64,000 bases of DNA, from assembly GCA_965250265.1 (NCBI GenBank), contig CBDFNO010000009.1, positions 124,001-188,000 on the forward strand, in the 5' to 3' direction. A program made the translations under genes and the position numbers. The notes below the pieces were generated by a model. The model did not search any database. It was not told where the DNA came from and saw only the letters and a program-made list of their open reading frames with translations. Shown here in pieces: positions 25,020-32,225 of the stretch (positions are counted from its first letter, which is position 1; each line of letters starts with the position of its first letter). This DNA comes from PRS1 sp965250265 (GTDB taxonomy: Bacteria > Bacteroidota > Bacteroidia > Flavobacteriales > Flavobacteriaceae).

Positions 25020-25832
25020 TTATATTTCTCTTTGTATTCTGTATTCGATTCTTACAAACGCTTTAGTCATTTCATTTAATATTATTGCTTGCTCTTTCGT
25101 AATTTCAGGAACAGTCAAACTTCCGTGTCCAGCTAAAGAGGTTTTATTTCGATTGTCATACGTCTCTAAAATGTAATCAAGAATTTCAGTTGGCAATTTT
25201 GAATCATTTCTATATCTATCGAAAAAGCTTTTTAATGTTTGGTCTTGTATAGAATCAATTCCGATAATATCTTTTGCCATAACTTCAAAAATACTTGCAC
25301 TAGCGTGTAAAACGTTAGCATAATCCTCATTTTCAAACGCAGAGTCCATCCTTGCAACTAATGTTCTTATATTAAGATGTTCTCCATCCAGGTTTTCTTT
25401 TTCGATTTCCTCTATTGAATATATTTCTATTGCTAATTTTTCAGAAGAGTCATAAATATAAAATGAAGCTCCTTCTTTTTTAAGAAGCTCATTTATAAAG
25501 TCAATTTTGAAATATTCATAGTTTATTAAATCACATATAAATTCAATAAATTCGATAGTATCTAATTCTCTAAATATTAATAAGAAATTACTGTCGTGCC
25601 AAGAAAATTCAACAGACTCTAAGTCGTCAGTTAAAGTGTAGATTTTACCACCAGATATTGTGCGTGAGAAATTAATCAATCGATTTTTTCTCATTACTAT
25701 AGTCATAGCATCTTCAGTCTCTTCGCACCAATCGTTTAGATGTCGAGTTAGATAAATATAAAATTCCTGTGAAAGCACTTCATATTTAAGTTGCTTTACT
25801 TGTTCATCAGTTATATATTTTGGAAATTTCAT
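25020..25832 (-). CDS. Abi_C / HEPN-like protein, candidate phage-defence gene
   Basis: A 270-residue soluble protein. The N-terminal 140 residues are of unknown type. The C-terminal 120 (from ARMDSAFENEDYANVLHASA) form a helical block ending with YDNRNKTSLAGHGSLTVPEI and a final long helix. The R-N-x3-x-AGHG pattern and helix order resemble the abortive infection C-terminal (Abi_C) and HEPN-type domains. If so it may be an RNase-type defence effector; this rests on pattern only. Sole gene of cassette O-P. Confidence 0.5.
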   Translation of the reverse strand: MKFPKYITDEQVKQLKYEVLSQEFYIYLTRHLNDWCEETEDAMTIVMRKNRLINFSRTISGGKIYTLTDDLESVEFSWHDSNFLLIFRELDTIEFIEFICDLINYEYFKIDFINELLKKEGASFYIYDSSEKLAIEIYSIEEIEKENLDGEHLNIRTLVARMDSAFENEDYANVLHASASIFEVMAKDIIGIDSIQDQTLKSFFDRYRNDSKLPTEILDYILETYDNRNKTSLAGHGSLTVPEITKEQAIILNEMTKAFVRIEYRIQREI

Positions 25833-25857
25833 TTAATATTTATGCGGTTTTTCTTAA

Positions 25858-26053
25858 ATGCACTACAACGGTCCTGGCTATGAGTAGTGCGGGGCAAACA
25901 AGCCTTTTAGTTTCAATTCAGCACCGACTCAAGCGAGCCATTTTTATGTTTGTTATTTTCATGAATAAAGATACAAATTGCGAGCGGAAAAAAGGGCAGA
26001 AGCTTGAAATAAGTAATTCAGCCCGCATTGCTTATAGCCGTTGTTGTGCATAG
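25858..26053 (-). repeat. attC-P
   Basis: The left end is GCACTACAACGG. The right end GTTGTGCATAG (26043 on) pairs with TTATGCACAAC at attC-Q. Long type; the arms GGCTATGAGTAGTGCGGG and CCCGCATTGCTTATAGCC pair well. The stop of the gene at 26032 falls inside the right arm. Confidence 0.85.
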
Positions 26054-26757
26054 TTTTTATTCCGATAATTTAAAGTCGGAAATTCATTCGTTTCTTTTAT
26101 TTCAAATCCGACTGAAATTAATTTCTTTTTACTCACTTTTCTATTAGTTGCTAAAATAGTTACGTAGCTGTCCCAATGGTTTACAAAAATCAAGCTTTTG
26201 TCGTTTGCAATAATGCTTGGTGAATTATATTCGGATAAAAGTTCATCCAATTCCTCTGGTTCTACTAACACATTATATTCTCCAAATTCAGAAGTCAGAT
26301 TAACTTTTTTAATGTTTAATTCATTAAGTAACTGAATAACTTTTGAAATATTGAAAGGCGTAAATTCCGCATCTGGTGGATAAAAAATATTCTCTTGATT
26401 ACAGTATTCATATAGCTTGTCAGCTAACTTTTTGTTTTGAAATTCTTTCTTAAGCCCATAATTAATAAGTGCGTGATTAATTTCCTCAATATTATTCAAT
26501 TCCGATTTTTTAATGATTTCCTCCCATTTTATTTCATTACAAGATTGAACAGTGTATTTTGAAGTTGGATAATCCATAGTTTGGTCATTGAACCAACGAT
26601 TATGGTTTTCATTATTCCTATCGTAATTTCCTTTTAATTCAATAAATGGATTTAGAATGATGAAAATATTTTCAAATTCCGATGAATAAAATTCATAGAT
26701 ATTCTCATCCCATTCGGGATAAAAAGGTGGTGTTTTATTAAAATCGAATTTTTTCAT
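26032..26757 (-). CDS. hypothetical protein, possibly DUF2711-like
   Basis: A 241-residue acidic soluble protein. FYPEWDENIYEFYSSEFENI followed by FIILNPFIEL at the start, and KSELNNIEEINHALINYGLK, recall DUF2711 (unknown function), but I hold this loosely. A C-terminal block (LIFVNHWDSYVTILATNR) looks like an SMI1/immunity-type end. The last residues (AQQRL) and the stop codon lie in the attC arm, so the C-terminus would change on cassette exchange. The leader from the cassette boundary is about 15 bp. Confidence 0.6.
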   Translation of the reverse strand: MKKFDFNKTPPFYPEWDENIYEFYSSEFENIFIILNPFIELKGNYDRNNENHNRWFNDQTMDYPTSKYTVQSCNEIKWEEIIKKSELNNIEEINHALINYGLKKEFQNKKLADKLYEYCNQENIFYPPDAEFTPFNISKVIQLLNELNIKKVNLTSEFGEYNVLVEPEELDELLSEYNSPSIIANDKSLIFVNHWDSYVTILATNRKVSKKKLISVGFEIKETNEFPTLNYRNKNYAQQRL

Positions 26758-26762
26758 TCAAA

Positions 26763-26899
26763 TTATGCACAACGGTTCGTGTATGGTTAGTTGCGGAAAA
26801 TCAGCTATGATTTTCCGACGTAACCGAAAGATAGCAAATTGCAATGAATTCCGATTAGGAATTCAGCCGCAATGAGCTATACACATTGTTACCATACGT
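26763..26899 (-). repeat. attC-Q
   Basis: The left end is TTATGCACAACGG. The right end GTTACCATACG (26888 on) pairs with TGTATGGTAAC at attC-R. The body, with GAATTCCGATTAGGAATTC, is of the attC-L type. Confidence 0.85.
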
Positions 26900-26901
26900 T
26901 T

Positions 26902-27357
26902 TTATTCAGTTAGTTTTTCATTCCGCACGACAATTGTGTTTCCCCAAATGTCTCCCAATCTTTGGTGTTTATCTGTGTTTTTTATTGTCACAATTCCGAT
27001 TAGTCCAAAAAAGAACATATCGATTGGGTCAAGTAAATGTCTTTTAAAAGATTCTCCAAAAGTCAGTTTTCGGTTAGTTCCGCTTTTAGGAATTGCTTTT
27101 AAACCAGCGAGTGAATTTCCGAGTGTTGCGCCGAGTCCGATTTCAAGTCCAACAGTCATAATTCCCCAAAAAATTATTGGAACGAGTGCTGGTAATCCGT
27201 TAACAGAATATCCACCTTCATCATTTGGTTCTCCAAAAGCATAGATATAGATAAAAAAGAAGACATAAATTATCAGATAGTCTACAAATCCAGCTAAAAT
27301 TCGTTTTCCAATATTCGGTTCAGTTTTTAATTCAGAGAATTGTTCAAATTCACTCAT
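26902..27357 (-). CDS. RDD family membrane protein
   Basis: A 151-residue protein with four hydrophobic segments. The RDD signature is degenerate but readable: GKRILAGFVDYLIIYVFFFI (R..D) near residue 18, TLGNSLAGLKAI in the middle and FGESFKRHLLDPIDMFFFG toward the end. RDD proteins are often small transporters or accessory membrane proteins. It starts about 26 bp from the cassette boundary and is the sole gene of cassette Q-R. Confidence 0.85.
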   Translation of the reverse strand: MSEFEQFSELKTEPNIGKRILAGFVDYLIIYVFFFIYIYAFGEPNDEGGYSVNGLPALVPIIFWGIMTVGLEIGLGATLGNSLAGLKAIPKSGTNRKLTFGESFKRHLLDPIDMFFFGLIGIVTIKNTDKHQRLGDIWGNTIVVRNEKLTE

Positions 27358-27373
27358 AGTTAGTTTTGGTTAA

Positions 27374-27518
27374 ATGTATGGTAACGGAATTGTGTATGGT
27401 TATTTGCGTGGTTAAGCAACTAAATTAGTAAACAAATACGAACCCGAGAAAATTCCGAAGGAATTTTCCAAATAATCACTTGCCAAAGCAATTAATTATA
27501 CACGGTGTTAGCACCAGT
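27374..27518 (-). repeat. attC-R
   Basis: The left end is TGTATGGTAACGG. The right end GTTAGCACCAG (27507 on) pairs with TTGGTGCTAAC at attC-S. The body has GAAAATTCCGAAGGAATTTTC. Confidence 0.85.
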
Positions 27519-27520
27519 TT

Positions 27521-28003
27521 TTATTTTTCCGATTTGTGACAACTAATTCCCCAAATGTTTAATTTGTCTAAAGAATAATCTATCTCAACCGAATTTTTAT
27601 TAATAACTTTAAATTCATTTCCTTCTTTATAGTTTGAGTCAAAAAGGTCATTTAAATTTAGCGTGTCTTTTTTTCGTTCCGCAAAGTTTAGCGAAACAGT
27701 TTTTCCATTTCCGCTCCAAGTTCCGTTCGAGTTTATTATGTCAGATTCAGGTTCAGCGTCTTGCATTGGTTCAGGATAAATGCTCATATAAAAATCAAAA
27801 GTTCCATTTGGAATTAAAGTCAGTTTTATAAGAGCCAAGTCATTATCTCCGCTTAAATAAACAACTGTGTCGTTAAGCACTAATTTTTCAGGTTGGATAA
27901 TTTCCGTTTCAGTATTCAATTCCGCATTTTGAGGTTTTTCAGATTTCTTACTTTGGCAAGAGAGAATTGCTAAAATTAAAGCTAAAAATATTGGTTTTCT
28001 CAT
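27521..28003 (-). CDS. lipoprotein, unknown function
   Basis: About 160 residues from ATG 28003, with a lipoprotein signal (MRKPIFLALILAILSC, Cys 16). The mature part is beta-rich, with YLSGDNDLALIKLTLIPNGT, an FYMS segment and NSNGTWSGNGKTVSLNFAER. It looks like a small copper-resistance NlpE-like or lipocalin-like fold that measures a ligand or stress; this is a guess. The frame stays open to 28126 across the cassette boundary, but the signal peptide fixes the start at 28003. Sole gene of cassette R-S. Confidence 0.65.
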   Translation of the reverse strand: MRKPIFLALILAILSCQSKKSEKPQNAELNTETEIIQPEKLVLNDTVVYLSGDNDLALIKLTLIPNGTFDFYMSIYPEPMQDAEPESDIINSNGTWSGNGKTVSLNFAERKKDTLNLNDLFDSNYKEGNEFKVINKNSVEIDYSLDKLNIWGISCHKSEK

Positions 28004-28015
28004 TGTCGTTCTCAA

Positions 28016-28214
28016 ATTGGTGCTAACGGACTTGCTAAGTTTTCGTGGGCGATTTAAAAGAATTAACCTTTCAAACCGCGCGGAAGCAAGCCGCATATAT
28101 TTGTTTATATTTTTTTTGCAAACCAAATCTAGGTGGCTTGCTGGTGTTTCTTAATTGAACTAACTCTCAAGCGACTCGCCGCCGCCCATGAAATTTAGCT
28201 TTTGTTAGCGCATG
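28016..28214 (-). repeat. attC-S
   Basis: The left end is TTGGTGCTAACGG. The right end GTTAGCGCATG (28204 on) pairs with TTGCGCTAAC at attC-T. Long type, about 200 bp; the arms CTTGCTAAGTTTTCGTGGGC and GCCCATGAAATTTAGC pair imperfectly. Confidence 0.8.
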
Positions 28215-28222
28215 TGCATTAT

Positions 28223-29002
28223 TTAAATAAATTTACTCATCACGTCATAATTATAGTTCTCCCACTTTGTAGGATCAGTTAATCCAATCTTTACCAAACC
28301 TTCTAGTCTATTGTTGTCTATTTCATTGAATACTTCCACGAGCTTTTCCTTATTCGTCACATAAAACATCACATAATCAACTAAAAATAATTGATGTACA
28401 GATTCATCGTATGATGCTCCAGATAACATGGAACTCGGAGGATTTAACTTTTTTTTAGGTCTTATTAATACATGACTATGGTTTGGTAATGCTCTCAAAT
28501 TTATCAGATTATTGAGTAGGTCGGTTTGTCTAGGTTTGATAATCGTATTTAAAACAATCCTGATTTCCTCTTCATCTAATTCTGGAAGTTTAAAGTTCTG
28601 GAAAGCAAAATTTGAACTAACCGAAACTCTCCACACAATAGAATATATAAATAGATTAAATATTTTAATATCTAATTCTTTACAATCAAAACACTCAAAA
28701 TCACCTCTTTTGAATCGATTATATTTGTTAGCATATCGAACGTTGTTGAACCTTTCTAAATGACGAGAGCAGTAGGTTTCTAAAACACTAAAAGATTGTT
28801 CACAATTTGGACAGAATAAGTAATCTTCTTTTATAATATCTTGCACTTTTTCTGTTTTGCCGTCCTTTGACCACATAATGCCATGTCTAGGTTTTGAACC
28901 TACAAAGATTCCTTTTCCAAAGAATTTTGGGATCAGATGTGATTTCCGCTTTGTTGCCTTTTCTCTTTTACAAAGTAGGCATGTATCTGTCGGTTGTCTC
29001 AT
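28223..29002 (-). CDS. Cys-rich HNH-like protein, unknown function
   Basis: About 259 residues from ATG 29002. The N-terminal 100 residues carry CLLCKREKATKRKSHLIPKF and FCPNCEQSFSVLE. The C-x2-C ... S-H-L-I-P ... C-x2-C-E order is that of treble-clef/HNH_5-type nuclease or zinc domains seen in defence islands. The middle has a further FECFDCKELD. The C-terminal half is alpha/beta without recognised motif. The frame extends to 29062 into attC-T, but the cassette boundary near 29014 limits the start. Nuclease activity is unproven. Confidence 0.55.
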   Translation of the reverse strand: MRQPTDTCLLCKREKATKRKSHLIPKFFGKGIFVGSKPRHGIMWSKDGKTEKVQDIIKEDYLFCPNCEQSFSVLETYCSRHLERFNNVRYANKYNRFKRGDFECFDCKELDIKIFNLFIYSIVWRVSVSSNFAFQNFKLPELDEEEIRIVLNTIIKPRQTDLLNNLINLRALPNHSHVLIRPKKKLNPPSSMLSGASYDESVHQLFLVDYVMFYVTNKEKLVEVFNEIDNNRLEGLVKIGLTDPTKWENYNYDVMSKFI

Positions 29003-29005
29003 TGC

Positions 29006-29208
29006 ATTTGCGCTAACGACCCGGCTATGCGTAGTGCGGGATTTGAAAAGCGGAGTTTTCAAATTTGCACGTAGCCAAGAGTTTATATTTTGTTTTTAAT
29101 TTATTCACTTTAAACACCAAATTAAAGTATTGGCGGACTTCATTAATTGCACTGACCTTTCGTTTAGCAGAAAACCCGTATTACGTATAGCCATTGTTGG
29201 CGTGTCGT
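29006..29208 (-). repeat. attC-T
   Basis: The left end is TTGCGCTAACG. The right end GTTGGCGTGTC (29196 on) pairs with GCACGCCAAC at attC-U. Long type; the arms GGCTATGCGTAGTGCGGG and CCCGTATTACGTATAGCC pair well. Confidence 0.85.
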
Positions 29209-29504
29209 TATTCTCTTTGGTTAATAACCAAGTGAAGTATTCGCTCAATTATCAACCCGTAAAACATTGCGTTTAATATTAAACCAATAAAGAATAAACA
29301 TCCATTCATCCAGTCCCAAAACAAATTATGCATTGGAAATCGAAAAACATTAAATAAATCGGCAAATAAATTCCAAATAACACTATCTCCAATTGTTCCT
29401 TCATCTTTCGCCCAAGCAGCAATAAATGAGAAAAAAGTTAAGATTCCAACTAACGTTGTGAAGATTAAAAAATATCCTTTATTCACGCTTTTAAATAAAC
29501 TCAT
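29208..29504 (-). CDS. small membrane protein, unknown function
   Basis: A 98-residue protein with two clear membrane helices (GYFLIFTTLVGILTFFSFIA and CLFFIGLILNAMFYGLIIER). The loop between them is Trp- and Phe-rich. Its ATG overlaps the TGA of the 164-residue protein upstream (29501-29504), so the two are translationally coupled and likely act together. No family recognised. Confidence 0.6.
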   Translation of the reverse strand: MSLFKSVNKGYFLIFTTLVGILTFFSFIAAWAKDEGTIGDSVIWNLFADLFNVFRFPMHNLFWDWMNGCLFFIGLILNAMFYGLIIERILHLVINQRE

Positions 29505-29995
29505 TTTTTAAGTTCTTCTGCTTTTTTATTTAACTGTCTTTTATTCAATTTTTTGTCACTTTTAATTTCATAAGTAACAAAAGCTCCTCCTTGTCCTAAT
29601 TGCACCTCTATTTTTCTTAATTCTCCTGTCCCGATTATTATTTTTTCAGTCAAGTCAGAATAACCAACGTAATTTATTACAAATAAGTAATTTCCAGCTG
29701 GAGCAATAATTTCATATTCTCCATTTTTATTAGTGGCTATTCCATAAACCTTTTTGCTATTCCTGTCAGTTAAAGAAACGTTAGCATACAATAGAGGTTC
29801 TTTGGTCTCTTTGTCAATTACTTGTCCAGATAAAAAAGCTACCGTAGTGTCAGCAACACCAATTATTTCATTTTTAATTACTTCACTTGTTTCTGAATCT
29901 TGCTGAACACAAATTTCATAAGTGTATTGAGCTTTAACTGTCGAACAATTAAGTCCGATTATTAAAAATACTGATATTACGATTAATCTTGTCAT
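29501..29995 (-). CDS. secreted carboxypeptidase-regulatory-like (CarboxypepD_reg) protein
   Basis: About 164 residues from ATG 29995 with a signal peptide (LIVISVFLIIGLNCSTVKAQ). The mature part is one CarboxypepD_reg-like beta-sandwich: LSGQVIDKETKEPLLYANVS, then KKVYGIATNKNGEYEIIAPA and VGYSDLTEKIIIG. Such domains are usually the N-terminal part of TonB-dependent receptors. Here the domain is free-standing, which suggests a surface-binding or scaffold role. It is the first gene of cassette T-U and coupled to the small membrane protein after it. Confidence 0.75.
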   Translation of the reverse strand: MTRLIVISVFLIIGLNCSTVKAQYTYEICVQQDSETSEVIKNEIIGVADTTVAFLSGQVIDKETKEPLLYANVSLTDRNSKKVYGIATNKNGEYEIIAPAGNYLFVINYVGYSDLTEKIIIGTGELRKIEVQLGQGGAFVTYEIKSDKKLNKRQLNKKAEELKK

Positions 29996-30003
29996 TTTTG
30001 TAA

Positions 30004-30210
30004 TGCACGCCAACGGTCTTGTGTATGAAACGTAGCGTTGCTTAAAAGTACTATATTCTGGTTAAACAATGAGCCGAGTTTTTATATTTTGTGCTTATTT
30101 ATCACGTTTAATGCATAAAAATCTAAATAATTGGCGGAGAAACCAATAAAACACAGACCTTATGATAAGGCAAAACTAGCTATGTTTTATACATTGTGTT
30201 GTGCGGTCGT
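30004..30210 (-). repeat. attC-U (attI-proximal site)
   Basis: The left end is GCACGCCAACGG. The right end GTTGTGCGGTC (30198 on) pairs with GACGCACAAC at 30397-30406. Longest site, about 205 bp. The arms GTATGAAACGTAG and CTAGCTATGTTTTATAC pair. Confidence 0.8.
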
Positions 30211-30406
30211 TATTTCTTATTCATCCCGATTTATCCGTTAGTTTTCATCCGTCGTCCAGATCCGTTTCGCCTCAAACCTGAACCTGATCTTTACAAAAAT
30301 CCGTAAGCTTTATACCAGATTTATCCATCAAAAAACACAATCCGTTTTAGCGATTAATAATTGATTTATCTTGAGTGATCACGAGTGCATTTTAATGACG
30401 CACAAC
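30199..30406 (-). other. Gene-less first cassette with five ATCCGT motifs
   Basis: The 208 bp between attC-U and the attI-like region have matching cassette ends but no frame longer than about 18 codons. ATCCGT (ACGGAT on the cassette strand) occurs at 30233, 30247, 30260, 30299 and 30340, with steps of 14, 13, 39 and 41 bp. GATTTATC occurs three times, and a GTGATCAC palindrome lies at about 30376. It may be a promoter, operator or small-RNA cassette; nothing decides between them. Confidence 0.55.
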
Positions 30407-30480
30407 TTGTTTATATATATGTATTATACATCTTTATACAACCTAAAATTAGAGATAATCCTTGTATTAATACAACTTTT
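30397..30480 (-). other. Putative attI-like recombination region
   Basis: On the minus strand AACAAGTTGTGCG at the cassette boundary (30399-30411) is close to the AACAAAGTT core of attI1. On the plus strand three ACAAC boxes lie at 30402-30406, 30438-30442 and 30472-30476, about 35 bp apart, similar in plan to the integrase-binding repeats of attI. A perfect palindrome TTGTATTAATACAA sits at 30462-30475. It lies between the recombinase stop and the first cassette. Role inferred from position. Confidence 0.5.
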
Positions 30481-30496
30481 ATTTTTTAAAAATAAA

Positions 30497-31633
30497 CTAA
30501 AGTACAAAATCATCAAAGGGATTCTTTATTTTTTCTAAACTCGTTGTACTTACATGCGTGTAAATCATCGTTGTTTTTGGGCTGTTGTGTCCTAATAGCT
30601 CTTGTATAAATCGAATATCTGTGCCATTTTCAAGTAAATGTGTAGCATAACTATGCCTTAGTGTATGTAAAGTAACATGTTTTGTTATAGAGGTATGACG
30701 CAATGCTCTTATAAGAACTTGTCGGGCGCTTACGGGCGAATACGGAGCATTATTCCTGCCCTCAAAAACATATGTTTCTGGCTTGAATTGTGAATAATAG
30801 AGTTTCAATAAACCTATCATCGTTTTCGATATAGGAACATATCTGTCTTTTCTGCCCTTGCCATTCTTTATATGTAATAAAGACCTGTTTAAATCTACCG
30901 AAGTAAGTTTTAAACTAAGTGCTTCACCAATGCGCATACCAGATGAGTATAACATACTTAATAAAGTTTTGTGCTTAAGATTTTTTAATGGAGTTAATAG
31001 TTCTTTTATTTCGTCTATGCTTAAAACTTCCGGTAAGCGTTTTTCTTTTTTAGGTCTATCTAATTGTTTAGTATCTAAACTAACATTTGTTATTTGTTTA
31101 TAAAATAATTTAACTGCATTTACAAGTTGATTTTGGTAAGTGTACGAATAATTGTTTGCTAGAATATAGTTCGTGTTAAAATCAATGAGATCATTTTTGG
31201 TAATATCCTCTATACGTTTTGTACTATGATACTTAAAAAAAGAAATAATCATACTTTCATAAGTATTAATAGTATTGATGCTATATCGTTTTTGTGACAT
31301 CCATGTAACAAAACTTTTAATATAAGGTTTGTAAACTTCTTTTAAAGTGATGGTTTTTGTATGTGTCGGAAACACCACTTGCTTTTCGTTAATATTATGA
31401 GCTTTTAATTGGCTATAATCGACATAATATTTTTGTGCACGTAAATAAAGAAATAATTGATTCACAGTTTCTTTAGAAAAAGGAATATAAAATGTTTTAT
31501 GAGTAGCACTCCATTTAACATTCGGAAATTTTTTGACGTATTCTTTTACACCGTAGTTATAATTAAAGTTTATTTTTATCTGCGGTAAATTATGATGCGT
31601 GATGTGAGATAAAGTAATGGTTGTCATTTCCAT
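30497..31633 (-). CDS. Tyrosine recombinase, probable integrase of the cassette array
   Basis: A 378-residue tyrosine recombinase. Catalytic residues are all present: Arg234 (MLYSSGMRIGEAL), Lys259 (NGKGRKDRYVP), His323 and Arg326 (HTLRHSYATHLL), His349 (LLGHNSPKTT) and Tyr358 (MIYTHVS). Core-binding helices span about 95-185, and an extra 90-residue N-terminal domain precedes them. Only about 63 residues separate Lys259 from His323, so the IntI-specific insert that holds attC extrahelical bases is absent; by sequence this is a Xer/phage-type enzyme. It has the same orientation as the cassettes, as reported for the Treponema denticola integron. Its start overlaps the redoxin stop; ATG 31633 or the ATG at 31627 (ATGA) would couple translation to redoxin. 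Confidence 0.85.
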   Translation of the reverse strand: MEMTTITLSHITHHNLPQIKINFNYNYGVKEYVKKFPNVKWSATHKTFYIPFSKETVNQLFLYLRAQKYYVDYSQLKAHNINEKQVVFPTHTKTITLKEVYKPYIKSFVTWMSQKRYSINTINTYESMIISFFKYHSTKRIEDITKNDLIDFNTNYILANNYSYTYQNQLVNAVKLFYKQITNVSLDTKQLDRPKKEKRLPEVLSIDEIKELLTPLKNLKHKTLLSMLYSSGMRIGEALSLKLTSVDLNRSLLHIKNGKGRKDRYVPISKTMIGLLKLYYSQFKPETYVFEGRNNAPYSPVSARQVLIRALRHTSITKHVTLHTLRHSYATHLLENGTDIRFIQELLGHNSPKTTMIYTHVSTTSLEKIKNPFDDFVL

Positions 31634-32178
31634 TTAATATTACAACCTATACTTGGTTTTTGTAGATTTGTGTTGTTAGCTCCTTCCAACAAACTATTTA
31701 AAGCATGTCGCAAATCTTTTCCCGTAACAGGAATACCATTACCTGGACGTGAATCGTCTAATTGTCCACGATACACCAATTTTAATTCGGCATCAAACAC
31801 ATATTGATCTGGTGTACAAGCAGCATCATAGGCTTTTGCTATGTCTTGTGTTTCATCATATAAATAAGGAAAAGAATAGCCTACATTATTTGCCTGTACC
31901 TTCATAAGTTCTGGACCATCTTGTGGATAGACATCTACATCATTACTGGAAATGGCAATAAAACCAATATCCTTTTCAGCATAAGCATTAGCAATAGCAA
32001 CTAATTGTTCGTTAACGTGAACTACAAAAGGACAATGGTTACAGATAAACATAATAACTGTTCCTTGCGCTCCTTTGGCGTTTTGTAAACTAATATAGCG
32101 ATCACTTATAGTATCTAAAAGATTGAAGTCGGGAGCTATTGTTCCTAAAGGAATCATATTAGAAGGCGTTCTTGCCAT
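31624..32178 (-). CDS. thioredoxin-like (redoxin/AhpC-TSA) protein
   Basis: A 184-residue thioredoxin-fold protein. The active-site region is VIMFICNHCPFVVHVNEQL, a C-x2-C-P motif typical of a Bacteroidota/proteobacterial family annotated as thioredoxin family or redoxin. DDSRPGNGIPVTGKDLRHAL near the C-terminus is also characteristic. No signal peptide, so cytoplasmic. It lies back to back with the CsaA-like gene (47 bp) and its stop overlaps the start of the array's recombinase by 10 bp, so a promoter in that 47 bp gap would also transcribe the recombinase. Confidence 0.88.
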   Translation of the reverse strand: MARTPSNMIPLGTIAPDFNLLDTISDRYISLQNAKGAQGTVIMFICNHCPFVVHVNEQLVAIANAYAEKDIGFIAISSNDVDVYPQDGPELMKVQANNVGYSFPYLYDETQDIAKAYDAACTPDQYVFDAELKLVYRGQLDDSRPGNGIPVTGKDLRHALNSLLEGANNTNLQKPSIGCNIKWK

Positions 32179-32225
32179 AAAATATTGTTTTGTTTAAATA
32201 TAGTAAATATTCGTATTTTTAAAAA

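Larger units (their letters stand above)
10986..31633 (-). mobile_element. Integron-like cassette array with tyrosine recombinase (about 20.6 kb)
   Basis: Twenty full and one truncated attC-like repeats (named A to U from left to right here) delimit 21 segments between the M20 peptidase gene and the recombinase at 30497-31633. In plus-strand terms each repeat begins ..AAC[G] and ends ..GTT.., with paired arms of GTGTATG / TATACAC type inside. In 19 of 21 segments the 7-11 bases after GTT at a segment's left end are the reverse complement of the bases before AAC at its right end. This is what is expected if each segment entered as a circle through cleavage at G^TT. Cassette genes run away from the recombinase, with attC at their 3' ends, as in integrons. 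Unlike canonical integrons, the recombinase gene has the same orientation as the cassettes and lacks the IntI insert. Confidence 0.8.

Noticed and set aside
10986..30210. CRISPR array or phage/IS-type direct repeats
   Set aside because: Repeats are 100-205 bp, share paired arms but not full identity, are spaced by whole genes, and segment ends pair individually. No spacers of uniform size and no transposase were found.
30014..30496. Missed protein-coding gene between the carboxypeptidase-regulatory-like gene and the recombinase
   Set aside because: No frame above about 18 codons with a plausible start; the stretch is explained by attC-U, a gene-less cassette and the attI-like region.
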